Shown: positions 25,230 to 33,943 of the stretch, piece after piece
Layout: the number at the start of each line of letters is the position of its first letter
Numbering within the stretch: position 1 is the first letter of the stretch
Assembly: GCA_965222725.1 (NCBI GenBank)
Contig: OZ244969.1
Span: forward strand, 3,224,001-3,288,000
Source of the DNA: GCA-2748575 sp965222725
Lineage (GTDB): Bacteria; Pseudomonadota; Gammaproteobacteria; Pseudomonadales; Ketobacteraceae
Direction of reading: 5' to 3'
Length of the DNA: 64,000 nucleotides
Notes under the pieces: model-generated
Databases searched by the model: none
Seen by the model: the letters and a program-made list of their open reading frames with translations, nothing else
What the model was told of the DNA's origin: nothing
Position numbers and translations under genes: made by a program

Positions 25230-27338
25230 TTAAATGACTTCGGATTCCTGTTGCTTTTTGGTGGATCTTTGCGCCCGGGTGATGCGTCGGGATTTTTTTC
25301 CCGCTGGCCGATCGGCTGGTGGGGCTTCGTATACGGACTGGTACATAACGTTTACGATGCTTTCAGATGTTTTTGGCAGCAGGTAATACATGCTCAGAGC
25401 TCCCAGCCCCATGGGGCCGATTTTGCGCTTGTTACGGGTGATAATCATATCCAGCATCCAGTCCACCGCTTTTTCCGGGGACATGGCCGGTGTGTATTTG
25501 TAGATTCTGGTGGGCGCAATCATGGGGGTGCGCACCAGCGGGTAGTTAATGGTGGATACAGTAACTCCGGTGTGGGCCAGTTCATTGGCTGCTACCCAGC
25601 TCCAGCCTTCCAGCGCCCATTTTGAACCCAGATACGCAGAGAATCTGGCAGGGTTTGCCTGTACACCGACGGTGGACACATTTATGACATGACCGTCGCC
25701 CCGTTCCAGCATGCCGGGCATCAGGTTCATGGCCATGCGAATGGAACCGAAATAATTCAGTTTCATGGTGCGTTCATAGTCATGAAAACGATCGAAGCTG
25801 AATTTCAGGGAGCGCCGGATGGAACGCCCGGCGTTGTTGATCAGAATATCCACGCCACCATGAGCCGCAAGAATATCGGCACAGACCCGATCACAATCAT
25901 CCCCATCGGAAAGGTCGGCGGGATACACAAATACCTTGCCATTCTGGCTGCGAATGGCTTCGGCGATGGCTTCCAGTTTGTCCCGGGAGCGGGCGATCAA
26001 AAGTACAGTCGCACCGGCGTTAGCCAGCTTGTGAGCGACATTGGCACCAATACCGGAACTGGCGCCGGTGAGTACGATAACCTTGCCATTGACTCTGTCC
26101 TTTAGCGCTTTCTTTTTGCGAAAAACACTTTTGAAATTCCAGCGCCAGTGATCCTTTGCCCGTTGTGCGTAGGGCATAACGGTGGGCTTGCGAAACAGCA
26201 CTTCATCTTTTTTCGATGGGCCCGGTTTTTCTGTTGATGGTGGTATTGCCGTTTCCGGTGCCAGATGTTCGCGCCAGTAATTCCAGATGAGAGGCAGGTA
26301 TGAATCCAGCGGTGGTGGTGCAATATCAGATCCGGTCAGGGCGGTGGCGGTGTGAGCGCGATCAAACCGGGAGGGGTTGGTTACGTAACCCAGTGCAGCC
26401 GGCGCAATGTGCCAGCGGCTCAGCATGTTCTGAACCCATCGCATGCCGGCAATAGCGGGAATGGTTTTATCGGGCAGTGCGCTGGTGACGCCACTGGGGA
26501 TGTGCCCGATAAAACGCGGTAATTCCCTGCTTTGGGCTGCCGCCATGGTGAGCAGTTTTCCCAGGCTGTAATGTTGCGAATCTGTCAGGTGAAAACACTG
26601 GCCATCGTAGCCGGGCAGGTGAGCAATATGCACCATGGATTTGGCCACGTAATCCACCGGCACTATGTTGAACTGGCCGCCTTCCAGGCCAATCAACGGC
26701 ATGTTGCCGGGCATTAAACGGGAAGCAATATCCAGGAGCTGGAAAATGTAATAGAGGCCATCGGCCTTATCCATTTCGCCGGTTTTTGAATCCCCCACCA
26801 CCATGGAAGGGCGATAAATGCGGTAGGGGATTTGTGCCTCTTCCCGCACGCACTTTTCGGCCAGGTGTTTGGTGACAAAATAGGGGTCGTTCAGATTGGC
26901 GGCTTCCTCGAACATGTCCTCGGTGAAGGTGCCGGGGTACATGCCGGCCACGGCAATGGAACTGGTGTGGTGGAAGCAGCCAACATTAAGACTGGCTGCT
27001 GCCTGCAGGGCGTGGCGGGTGCCCTCTACGTTGGTTTTAATCTGCGGTTCTGCCGGTGCGTTCAGGTCGTAAATGGCCGCCAGGTGGAACAGGTGATCGA
27101 CATTGTCTTTCAGGCGCTGGCGGTCGGTGTCCGTGATTCCCAGATCAGGCTGGGTGATATCGCCTTGCACCGCGATCAGCTGTTGACTGGTGGCGCCCAG
27201 TTTTTTACGGATGTTGTCCAGTTTGCTTTCGGAGCCCGCCCGGACAATGGCGTAAATGACTGCATCCGGCTGCTGCAACAGTTCGCGGATAACAAAGCGC
27301 CCGATAAAGCCGGTGCCACCGGTGATCAGATAATTCAT
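25230..27338 (-). CDS. fatty acyl-CoA reductase, two SDR domains fused
   Basis: A 702-residue protein made of two Rossmann domains. The N-terminal extended SDR (about 1-370) starts MNYLITGGTGFIGRF and has FVTKHLAEKC (active-site Y/K pair) and GGQFNIVPVDYVAKS; this closely follows the pattern of the Marinobacter fatty acyl-CoA reductase (Maqu_2507 type). The C-terminal classical SDR (about 415-650) has VLTGASSGIG, INNAGRS and AYLGSKWALEGW. Enzymes of this type reduce acyl-CoA to fatty alcohol with NADPH, the first step of wax ester synthesis. The ATG at 27338 has GGGGATTGA before it. It is divergent from a FabR-like regulator. Confidence 0.85.
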   Translation of the reverse strand: MNYLITGGTGFIGRFVIRELLQQPDAVIYAIVRAGSESKLDNIRKKLGATSQQLIAVQGDITQPDLGITDTDRQRLKDNVDHLFHLAAIYDLNAPAEPQIKTNVEGTRHALQAAASLNVGCFHHTSSIAVAGMYPGTFTEDMFEEAANLNDPYFVTKHLAEKCVREEAQIPYRIYRPSMVVGDSKTGEMDKADGLYYIFQLLDIASRLMPGNMPLIGLEGGQFNIVPVDYVAKSMVHIAHLPGYDGQCFHLTDSQHYSLGKLLTMAAAQSRELPRFIGHIPSGVTSALPDKTIPAIAGMRWVQNMLSRWHIAPAALGYVTNPSRFDRAHTATALTGSDIAPPPLDSYLPLIWNYWREHLAPETAIPPSTEKPGPSKKDEVLFRKPTVMPYAQRAKDHWRWNFKSVFRKKKALKDRVNGKVIVLTGASSGIGANVAHKLANAGATVLLIARSRDKLEAIAEAIRSQNGKVFVYPADLSDGDDCDRVCADILAAHGGVDILINNAGRSIRRSLKFSFDRFHDYERTMKLNYFGSIRMAMNLMPGMLERGDGHVINVSTVGVQANPARFSAYLGSKWALEGWSWVAANELAHTGVTVSTINYPLVRTPMIAPTRIYKYTPAMSPEKAVDWMLDMIITRNKRKIGPMGLGALSMYYLLPKTSESIVNVMYQSVYEAPPADRPAGKKSRRITRAQRSTKKQQESEVI

Positions 27339-27386
27339 AAACTTCAATCCCCTGTATTGCTCTGCTGGCAAGATTTCACATTCTGT

Positions 27387-27539
27387 ACTAACGGATGTTT
27401 ATTCATGGGTTTTGCCAACCGACAAATGATATCAACTATCAAAAACTAACAAGTGTTAGTTAAAATATGGCTGATCTTGATCGATGTCAATTATTAAGTG
27501 TTTAATTGCCTGAAAAACGCTGCTCATATAAACTAACGG
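27387..27539. promoter_or_regulatory. repeated ACTAAC boxes and dyad in divergent promoter region
   Basis: The gap between the reductase and the TetR gene holds ACTAACGG at 27387-27394 and again at 27532-27539, and a perfect dyad AACTAAC-AAGT-GTTAGTT at 27444-27461. The dyad centre and the half-site copies look like operators of a TetR regulator that controls both divergent genes. Confidence 0.5.
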
Positions 27540-27568
27540 CTGTATGTTTAAAATATGAGCAAAAGCAC

Positions 27569-28228
27569 ATGTCCAGCAAAGCCCGCAAACAGGAATCCAG
27601 TGGTGCAGGAAGCCGCGCATCACGCTCTGAGCGTAAGGAAGTGACTCGTCACCGTATTCTGATGGCGGCATTACAGCTGGTGGAGGGGGGGCGTTCTCCA
27701 ACTGAACTGGGCTTGAGGGAGGTAGCCAGGGCCGCAGACATGGCGGCTCCATCGCTGTACAACCACTTTGCCGATATGGATGAACTGGGGCTGGCGCTGG
27801 TGGATGAATGCCTGACCCGGCTACGTTCGCTGGTGCGCACTGCCCGGCGGGAAATGGAGGATTTTCCGCTGGAAAAAGCCTTGCGTATTTTGCTGGACCG
27901 GTTTCTTGGCTACCTGCAGGAATACGAAACCGTACTGCGGTTGCTGATTCAGCAATGGTTTAATCCCAACCCCGAATACCGGCGCACCATCCGCCGTGAA
28001 ATGTCCATGATGCGCCAGGATCTGGCGGAGCACATGAGTCAGTCCGCCAGTACCAAAGGCATTACCAAAGGGGATTTTTCTGCAGAATCCGATGCGATTT
28101 TTTCCTTTATGATCACCTATATTCTGAACGTGATGGATATGGACAAGAAAAAACAGGCAGAGCGCCTGGAGTTGCTGGAGCGGCAGGTGCTTATGGTTTT
28201 GCTTGGCGGGCAGGCATTGCCGAAGTAA
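27569..28228 (+). CDS. TetR family regulator, FabR/DesT-like
   Basis: A 219-residue TetR regulator (start MSSKARKQE). The N-terminal helix-turn-helix reads LREVARAADMAAPSLYNHFADMDELGLALVDE, which matches the FabR-type consensus (LREVAREAG...S.YRHF.DLDELGL.LV) closely. FabR and DesT repress unsaturated fatty acid synthesis genes in response to acyl-CoA or acyl-ACP. The helical ligand domain follows, with FNPNPEYRRTIRREM. Divergent from a fatty acyl-CoA reductase, so acyl-CoA sensing would fit. The gene's 3' end overlaps the convergent cyclase gene by 38 bases. A TTG start at 27506 is an alternative. Confidence 0.85.
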   Translation: MSSKARKQESSGAGSRASRSERKEVTRHRILMAALQLVEGGRSPTELGLREVARAADMAAPSLYNHFADMDELGLALVDECLTRLRSLVRTARREMEDFPLEKALRILLDRFLGYLQEYETVLRLLIQQWFNPNPEYRRTIRREMSMMRQDLAEHMSQSASTKGITKGDFSAESDAIFSFMITYILNVMDMDKKKQAERLELLERQVLMVLLGGQALPK

Positions 28229-30182
28229 CACGGTTGCGGCCCTGTTGTTTTGACTGATACAGAGCGTCGTCCGCTTCCTGCAACAGTTGTTGCCGGTTTT
28301 GGGGCGATTGCAGATTGAGCTGGGACACACCGATACTGGCGGTAAGATTTACGGTAATATCCCGGTAAGGGTAGGGTGTCGCTTCTATCGCGCTGCGGAT
28401 ACGTTCACTGATTTCCCACAGTTGGGTTGAATCCGTGTTGGGGGAAATGATGGCGAACTCCTCGCCGCCATAACGGGCAACAATATCCACATCTGTGCGT
28501 GTCTGCTCCTGTAACTGACGAGCCACCAGTTTCAGGCACTGGTCCCCCACCAGGTGACCGTGCTCGTCATTAATTTTTTTAAAGAAGTCGATATCAATCA
28601 GGGCCAGTCCCATGGGGTTTCTTTGTGCTCGCGACCGTTCATAGACTTCTGCTAATTGCGCATCAAAATAACGCCGGTTAAAGGCCCCGGTCAACGCATC
28701 GGTAATGCTGAGCTGTTCCAGTTGCTGGTTCATCTGCTCCACCTGCTCCAGGGCGCCTTTCAGTTCCGTAGTGCGCTGTTCCACCATGCGCTCCAGTTCC
28801 AGGTTGGCTTTGAGCTGGGTTTGCACCAGCTCTTCCTGCGCCTCCCGGGTTTTGCGTTCTGCATCCAGCGCTGTGGCCTGGGCATCCAGCTTTTCTTTGC
28901 GCTCGTTGTTTACCTGCTGGGCCATTAAAATGGCATGTTCCTGAGCACGATGCCGTTTCTGCCGCTCTATCTGCAAACGCTTGGCCAGGGTAATGGCCAG
29001 TAATACCACTTCCAGAGCGGCGCCTACTTCCTGAATATGAACCGTCACCACATTGCGTTCGATCACGCCGTTGATCATCAATACAAACACGCAAGTACCC
29101 ACCAGCAACACCACCCAGGCAATAGTGAACAGTGGGGCGATTTCATAACCCTTGCGCCATAAATGAATACCAATCCAGAGCCCGGCAATGGGCGACACGA
29201 TGGCCAATACAAATATGATGGGCCCCAGTTGCGACTCCGGTACAAAAAAAGACAGACAAAAGAGCAGGCTCCAGGTGACCAGAATGGTCATGGCTACCCG
29301 GTGAAGCAAGGGGGAAGTGAGTTTCAGTTTCAGCAGTTCATCAATAAATGCAGTAGCCGTGACAAAGGTGATTGCTGCCAGGGTGAACTGGCCGTTGCCC
29401 AGCAGCAGCTGGGATGAACCGAACAGGTATTGATGGGCAAATCCCACCATGCAGGCCTGAAAAGCGGCATTGCTGACCACGTAAGCGACGTACAGCAGAT
29501 AGGCGCGAATGCGGGTAATCATATACACCGCCAGATTGTACAGGGCCATAACTGTCATCATGCCCAGCAAAAAAACATGCAACGTCAGCCAGTGCTGATC
29601 GTTAAGCAGAAACGCCCGGGGTTTCCACAAACTGGCACCCAGCAGCATGGAGGTATCAGTGGTTACCCGAAGATAGAGGGTGGTTTCCGCATCAGGCGGC
29701 AGTGACACCGGCAGAATAATCATGCGGTGGTTCACCTTACGGTAGGCCACCGGCGTGCGCAGCCGGTGTTGCTGCTGCTGAATGATGTCGCCGTTGTGCA
29801 GCAGGTACAGGTCCACGGTGTCCAGCAGGGGAGAATCAAACACCAGGTAGCGCTCGCTGCTATCCGGTTGGGTATTTTTAACGGTTACCCGCAGCCACAC
29901 CGGTTGGGTGACATAGCCGGTTGGCAGGCGTTTTTGCTGTTCCCAGGGCGGTTTGCTTTGGAGGCTCGTCAGGGTGTGAATATCCGGCCAGTTGCCCGTG
30001 TCTTTCAGCCACACAAAATGGGGAGTCAGTACCGTTTCATTCCCTGTCACCGTTACTTTTGCCATTTGATCTGCCATGGCGTTTGCCGGTGCCACCAGCA
30101 GGCTGGCCAGCAGGAGCAATGGCAGCAAGCTGCGGGTCAGAGAGGGCATCCACAGATTGTGTTTCCGCCGGTGACTGTTCAT
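28191..30182 (-). CDS. 7TMR-DISM diguanylate cyclase
   Basis: A 663-residue membrane protein: signal peptide to about 37, 7TMR-DISM extracellular type-2 domain (about 50-190, with QPVWLRVTVKN), seven transmembrane helices (about 205-400), a Gln/Glu-rich coiled coil and a GGDEF domain (about 485-650). The active loop is RYGGEEFAI, so it should be an active diguanylate cyclase; the usual RxxD inhibitory site is not seen (TDVD in its place), so product inhibition may be weak. It converts two GTP to c-di-GMP under control of a periplasmic ligand. Its 3' end overlaps that of the TetR gene. Confidence 0.92.
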   Translation of the reverse strand: MNSHRRKHNLWMPSLTRSLLPLLLLASLLVAPANAMADQMAKVTVTGNETVLTPHFVWLKDTGNWPDIHTLTSLQSKPPWEQQKRLPTGYVTQPVWLRVTVKNTQPDSSERYLVFDSPLLDTVDLYLLHNGDIIQQQQHRLRTPVAYRKVNHRMIILPVSLPPDAETTLYLRVTTDTSMLLGASLWKPRAFLLNDQHWLTLHVFLLGMMTVMALYNLAVYMITRIRAYLLYVAYVVSNAAFQACMVGFAHQYLFGSSQLLLGNGQFTLAAITFVTATAFIDELLKLKLTSPLLHRVAMTILVTWSLLFCLSFFVPESQLGPIIFVLAIVSPIAGLWIGIHLWRKGYEIAPLFTIAWVVLLVGTCVFVLMINGVIERNVVTVHIQEVGAALEVVLLAITLAKRLQIERQKRHRAQEHAILMAQQVNNERKEKLDAQATALDAERKTREAQEELVQTQLKANLELERMVEQRTTELKGALEQVEQMNQQLEQLSITDALTGAFNRRYFDAQLAEVYERSRAQRNPMGLALIDIDFFKKINDEHGHLVGDQCLKLVARQLQEQTRTDVDIVARYGGEEFAIISPNTDSTQLWEISERIRSAIEATPYPYRDITVNLTASIGVSQLNLQSPQNRQQLLQEADDALYQSKQQGRNRVTSAMPARQAKP

Positions 30183-30357
30183 CAGTGATGGTTCGGGGCC
30201 GTTTTTTGTTGGTTTTCAGCAGCTTGGGTTGATGGCAAAGTGATCAGGCTACTGCTTGAGTATGGACCATCAATCCGGGGCTTACCAATGGCCCAGTATG
30301 GCTTTGGGCGCAGCTTTGCGAATCCTGCCTATAATTTTCGGGAAGAAGGAGAATGCC

Positions 30358-30807
30358 ATGCGAATTGCCGTTACTTATACCCGGATTCCCGGCTACGGGG
30401 AGCTTAGCAGCCTGCATTTTCAGTATGAGCAGCATAAAAGCCCCCGTGCCAGTTTGTGGATTCATTTGCCGGGGCAGATTGCTAACCGGGACTCTGCGCG
30501 CCCCTGGTGGCTGGATTACGGGGAGCAGGCCAGTGAACCGGAACTGCTCAACGAGCAGACCACACGGATCATTATCAACATGATAAAAAGCCTTAAACCG
30601 GATGCAGTGCCGGATTTTGGCCACGGGAGCATGGGGAGTGAGGACGACAAAGACACAGGTACTCTCTGTGAGCTGGAGTTTCTGGCGGGGTTTAACCGGG
30701 TAAAGTATGTCTGGTGGGAGGACCTGCCGCCCCAGTGGGCGGATTTTGGTTCGATTCTGGCGTTTTTTGATGGTTTTATTGAAGCGCGGCAGCAGGCCCA
30801 GGACTAA
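30358..30807 (+). CDS. hypothetical protein
   Basis: A 149-residue soluble protein, rich in Trp and acidic residues (RPWWLDYGEQ, KYVWWEDLPPQW). AAGGAG lies 7 bases before the ATG at 30358, which is a better start than one 102 bases upstream that would fall in the untranslated leader. I recognise no family. It is followed 116 bases later by the MOSC gene on the same strand, so they may share a transcript. Confidence 0.55.
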   Translation: MRIAVTYTRIPGYGELSSLHFQYEQHKSPRASLWIHLPGQIANRDSARPWWLDYGEQASEPELLNEQTTRIIINMIKSLKPDAVPDFGHGSMGSEDDKDTGTLCELEFLAGFNRVKYVWWEDLPPQWADFGSILAFFDGFIEARQQAQD

Positions 30808-30923
30808 CTATAACCGCAAGGCCACTGTTTACCGGTACCGGTGAATTGGCTATGCTTTGGGGCTCTTTATTCTTGGTCCGTTTCAGAACTCGAATACCAG
30901 GGACAGCCATCACAGAGAACCTC

Positions 30924-31391
30924 ATGACAGGACGTGTTCTTTCTATCTATCTGGGCAGCGAGCCCGTTAAACCCCTTCAATCCATGCCATCAGCACAGCT
31001 TGAGGCGGGCCGTGGCATAGTCGGGGATCGATACTATGCCGGCACAGGCACATTTTCCGAAACACTGGCGGGCACTCCGGATGTGGAAATGACTCTGATT
31101 GCCCAGGAGGAAATCGATGCCTTTAACGCAGTGGCCGGAAGGTCCTGCACCGGCGCGGATTTCCGCCGCAATCTGGTTACCCTGGGAGTTGATCTGAATG
31201 ATCTGGTGGGTAAGGAGTTCCGCGTGGGCGATGATGTGGTGCTGAAGGGAATGCGTTTGTGTGAGCCCTGTGCCCACCTTGCCGGACTCCTGGGAAAGGA
31301 AATCATGGACCATATGGTGCACAAGGCAGGGCTGCGGGCGCAGATTGTTACCGGTGGCGTTGTTCGGGTGGACGACGCCCTGACGCTGTAA
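30924..31391 (+). CDS. MOSC domain protein
   Basis: A 155-residue stand-alone MOSC domain (start MTGRVLSIYLG). The family segments GIVGDRYYAGTGTFS, IAQEEIDAFNAV, FRRNLVTLGVDLNDLVG and the conserved Cys in RLCEPCAHLAG are present. MOSC proteins handle sulfur or reduced N-hydroxylated compounds with molybdenum cofactor; the Cys is the likely cofactor or persulfide-binding residue. Partner reductase is not visible nearby. The chosen ATG removes an unsupported N-terminal extension from 30846. Confidence 0.85.
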   Translation: MTGRVLSIYLGSEPVKPLQSMPSAQLEAGRGIVGDRYYAGTGTFSETLAGTPDVEMTLIAQEEIDAFNAVAGRSCTGADFRRNLVTLGVDLNDLVGKEFRVGDDVVLKGMRLCEPCAHLAGLLGKEIMDHMVHKAGLRAQIVTGGVVRVDDALTL

Positions 31392-31407
31392 TGATTAATT
31401 CCAGGGC

Positions 31408-31986
31408 CTAGTCACAACCCAGTTTGTCCGCCACTTCCACAAAGTAGTACAGCGAAAATTCTCCGAACGTGTACAGGGCGTTATCCAGATAGTAGTTGCC
31501 CTCGGACACGGCGGATGATTTGCTGATACCGTAACTGATGCGTACGGCACTGGAAATATCGTCCCGGGCTGCCCGGCGCATCAGGCCTACCAGGGATTTT
31601 TTACCCTGATCCGAGATGGCATCCGTATTCAGACTGTGGCGGTACTCTTCACTGTTGTTGTCGCCCACGTGGTGAAAATCGTGCTTCACCGTTACCACAT
31701 AGCCGTTCTTTTTGGTGGTAAAAACAAAGTCGTAGTATTTATCCAGGGGTTTTTCGTATTTTACGCCGGAAAGAAAGTCCACATGGCAGCCTTTCTTGTC
31801 TTTAATCAGCTCAAGAAAGGCATTGCTTTTGATTCCCTGGATGACTGCATAATTATCATCCATAACTTTCCAGCGGGATTCACTGGTGTCAAAGAGGGGG
31901 TTATCGATAATATCCTGCCGTGAAACCCCGTACGCCGTGGTAGAAAAACACAAGGCCGCGGTTAACATCAGTAAAGATTTCTTCAT
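31408..31986 (-). CDS. periplasmic protein of unknown function
   Basis: A 192-residue protein with a signal peptide (MKKSLLMLTAALCFSTTAYG) preceded by AGGAGTG. The mature part is polar and contains two Cys (in KGCHVD and at the extreme C-terminus LGCD) that may pair. No domain is recognised. It is convergent with the MOSC gene (16-base gap) and is followed upstream by the dodecin gene on the same strand. Confidence 0.6.
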   Translation of the reverse strand: MKKSLLMLTAALCFSTTAYGVSRQDIIDNPLFDTSESRWKVMDDNYAVIQGIKSNAFLELIKDKKGCHVDFLSGVKYEKPLDKYYDFVFTTKKNGYVVTVKHDFHHVGDNNSEEYRHSLNTDAISDQGKKSLVGLMRRAARDDISSAVRISYGISKSSAVSEGNYYLDNALYTFGEFSLYYFVEVADKLGCD

Positions 31987-32127
31987 AGAGCACTCCTGGT
32001 CACAATGCACTATATCTTAACCGAGTCAGCGGGGGATAAAAGTCTAAATTGTGGTGAGATTTCAGGGCCCTGGGAATCCGAAGTGCCGGAAGGGGCCCGA
32101 CAAGGCGGATTCCTGCGGGCAGTTGTG

Positions 32128-32343
32128 TCAGCTGCCTTCAATACGAAAGCCTATTTTCAGGGCTACCTGGAAGTGGCCAACCTTGTTATCCACAATGTGG
32201 CCGCGTGTTTCCGTGACTTCGAACCATTCCATGTTTTTAACGGATTTGCCGCATTCGGCAATCGCGTTCTGAATGGCTTCCTCGATACTGTTTTTTGATG
32301 ATCCAACAACTTCAATCTTTTTGTAGGTATGGTGATCAGACAT
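32128..32343 (-). CDS. dodecin
   Basis: A 71-residue dodecin, the small flavin-binding protein that forms hollow dodecamers. Family marks are YKKIEVVGSS at the start, the helix SIEEAIQNAI, NMEWFEVTETRGHI with the flavin-stacking Trp, and FQVALKIGFRI with the conserved Gln. Dodecins store or buffer riboflavin, FMN or CoA and protect cells from free flavin. GGGAGG precedes the ATG. A single-gene unit. The length matches the family. Confidence 0.93.
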   Translation of the reverse strand: MSDHHTYKKIEVVGSSKNSIEEAIQNAIAECGKSVKNMEWFEVTETRGHIVDNKVGHFQVALKIGFRIEGS

Positions 32344-32461
32344 GATAACCTCCCGGGTATTGGACTGAATTTTCAGTATAGTACAGGTGTCAACCGCATC
32401 TCCAATGAGATCCGGTTAGCTTGTTATGCGCTTAACTGATAGCGAGTAGTGATATCACAAT

Positions 32462-32863
32462 ATGAACGAAAGACTGGAAAAAGTATTTCAGCACCCATTG
32501 CACCAGCATCTGGGTATTGAGTTTATTGATTCTGAGAAAGGCATTGGCCGGTTAGGAATAACGGCAGGCGGCAATAACCTGAATCCTGCGGGGGCATTGC
32601 ATGGCGGTGTGGTGTATCTGCTCAGTGATGTGTGTGCCTACGGCGGATTACTGAGCTTGCTGGATGACACCACCGAAGCTGTTACCCACGATCTTCAGAT
32701 TTCGGTATTGCGGGGAGCGGCTCCCGGTGATCGGGTAGAGTTCAGGTCGGAAGTGGTAAAACTCGGGCGAAGCCTGTGTTTTATCGATGTCAAAGTCAGT
32801 GTCGCTGATAAAGTGATTGCGCTGGCCCGGGTTACCAAGAGTCTGGTGCGGCCGCAAGCATAG
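32462..32863 (+). CDS. PaaI-type hotdog thioesterase
   Basis: A 133-residue hotdog-fold protein of the PaaI group. NLNPAGALHGGVVYLLSDVCAYGG is the helix-plus-loop that carries the catalytic Asn/Gly/Asp set, and VTHDLQISVLRGAAPGD with VEFRSEVVKLGRSLCFIDVKV forms the remaining strands. It should hydrolyse an acyl- or aryl-CoA thioester in the cytosol, probably as a tetramer. The substrate is not evident. It starts 118 bases from the divergent dodecin gene. Confidence 0.88.
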   Translation: MNERLEKVFQHPLHQHLGIEFIDSEKGIGRLGITAGGNNLNPAGALHGGVVYLLSDVCAYGGLLSLLDDTTEAVTHDLQISVLRGAAPGDRVEFRSEVVKLGRSLCFIDVKVSVADKVIALARVTKSLVRPQA

Positions 32864-32925
32864 CAACAGGGCGCTGCAATGAGCACCCTGTTGCTACGGT
32901 CAGAAGGGCCTGATTCAGGCGCAGA

Positions 32926-33825
32926 TCAGGCGGGCAGTGTAGCGCTGTCAGGATTACCCCAGATATCCAGCAACTGTCCGTCCTTTCCGAACAGTTTTTC
33001 ACGCCATTGCTGTTCCAGCGATTTGGTATCGTGCTTGTTGGGGTGAAAACTGCGGGCGGAATAAATACCCATTTTCGGCAGTATACGGCTGATAAAGCCC
33101 TTGCGACCAAACAGCAGATCAAGGCCTTTGCGCAGGTCTTTTACATCTGTCAGCGTGCCTTCGCGGCCCAGCAGGTAAAGCCATGCTACCACTGCTCCCG
33201 GCAGAATGGTGACAGACACATAGAATGACGCCAGCAACCGGGCCCGGCGACTGTTGCCCACCAGTTCCTGCACATCATAGGCCACGGCTTTGTGTTCCAG
33301 TTCTTCCAGCGCGTGCCATTGCCACATGGGCAGAAAGTCCCGGTCGAACTTTCCGGTAAACTCTTCGTCTGTCAGCAGCTCTTCCGCCAGTAGCGCAGTA
33401 AAGTGCTCCATTAAAGTCGTGCAGGCCAGCTGTTGTTTTGGGGGCAGTCTTTCCAGTAACTTAAGACCAACGCTCACGGCTTTTTCCGGTACCCGGGTGT
33501 CGATGCCCCGTGATTCCAGAAACTCGTTCAGCCGTTCGTGTTCCCGGCCGTGAATAGCTTCCTGGCCGATAAATCCGGATACGGCTGCTTTCAGTTCCGG
33601 ATCCTTGATTTCGCTGCGGAAGCGACGCACGGATTCCACAAAGAAACGCTCTCCGGGAGGAAAAAATGCAGACAGCATGGCGAGGAAAAGGGACGCGGTG
33701 GCGTTGTTATCCACCGGATAGCGCGGTGAGTTTTCCGGTTTGCGGAAACTCAGCTGCCGGGGAGGAATGCCAACGGTGGCGCCCGCCAGGCGGCGCTTTT
33801 TTCGGGGATTATTGGCGGCTGTCAT
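32926..33825 (-). CDS. PF10118 predicted metal-dependent hydrolase
   Basis: A 299-residue helical protein of the PF10118 (Metal_hydrol) family, common in marine and actinobacterial hydrocarbon users. Carboxylate/His pairs such as GQEAIHGREHERL, LMEHFTALLAEELL and WHALEELEHKAVAYD give a ferritin-like diiron-type pattern. A membrane-like segment (VSVTILPGAVVAWLYLLG) is near residue 205. The reaction is not established. AGGAGAGA precedes the ATG. It is divergent from an AraC-type regulator, an arrangement frequently seen for this family, so that regulator probably controls it. Confidence 0.75.
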   Translation of the reverse strand: MTAANNPRKKRRLAGATVGIPPRQLSFRKPENSPRYPVDNNATASLFLAMLSAFFPPGERFFVESVRRFRSEIKDPELKAAVSGFIGQEAIHGREHERLNEFLESRGIDTRVPEKAVSVGLKLLERLPPKQQLACTTLMEHFTALLAEELLTDEEFTGKFDRDFLPMWQWHALEELEHKAVAYDVQELVGNSRRARLLASFYVSVTILPGAVVAWLYLLGREGTLTDVKDLRKGLDLLFGRKGFISRILPKMGIYSARSFHPNKHDTKSLEQQWREKLFGKDGQLLDIWGNPDSATLPA

Positions 33826-33943
33826 TCGGGATCTCTCCTGTAACGTTTACATCAATCAATGTCTCATTAATAATGGTACTTATCAGTCAGGCTCGCTATG
33901 TGAGCAGAGATCAACTTTGTGTGAATACAGCTCAAGGTGAGAT

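Noticed and set aside
26832..27449. Plus-strand frame of 205 codons
   Set aside because: Opposite the acyl-CoA reductase N-terminal domain and would overlap the operator region; no motifs.
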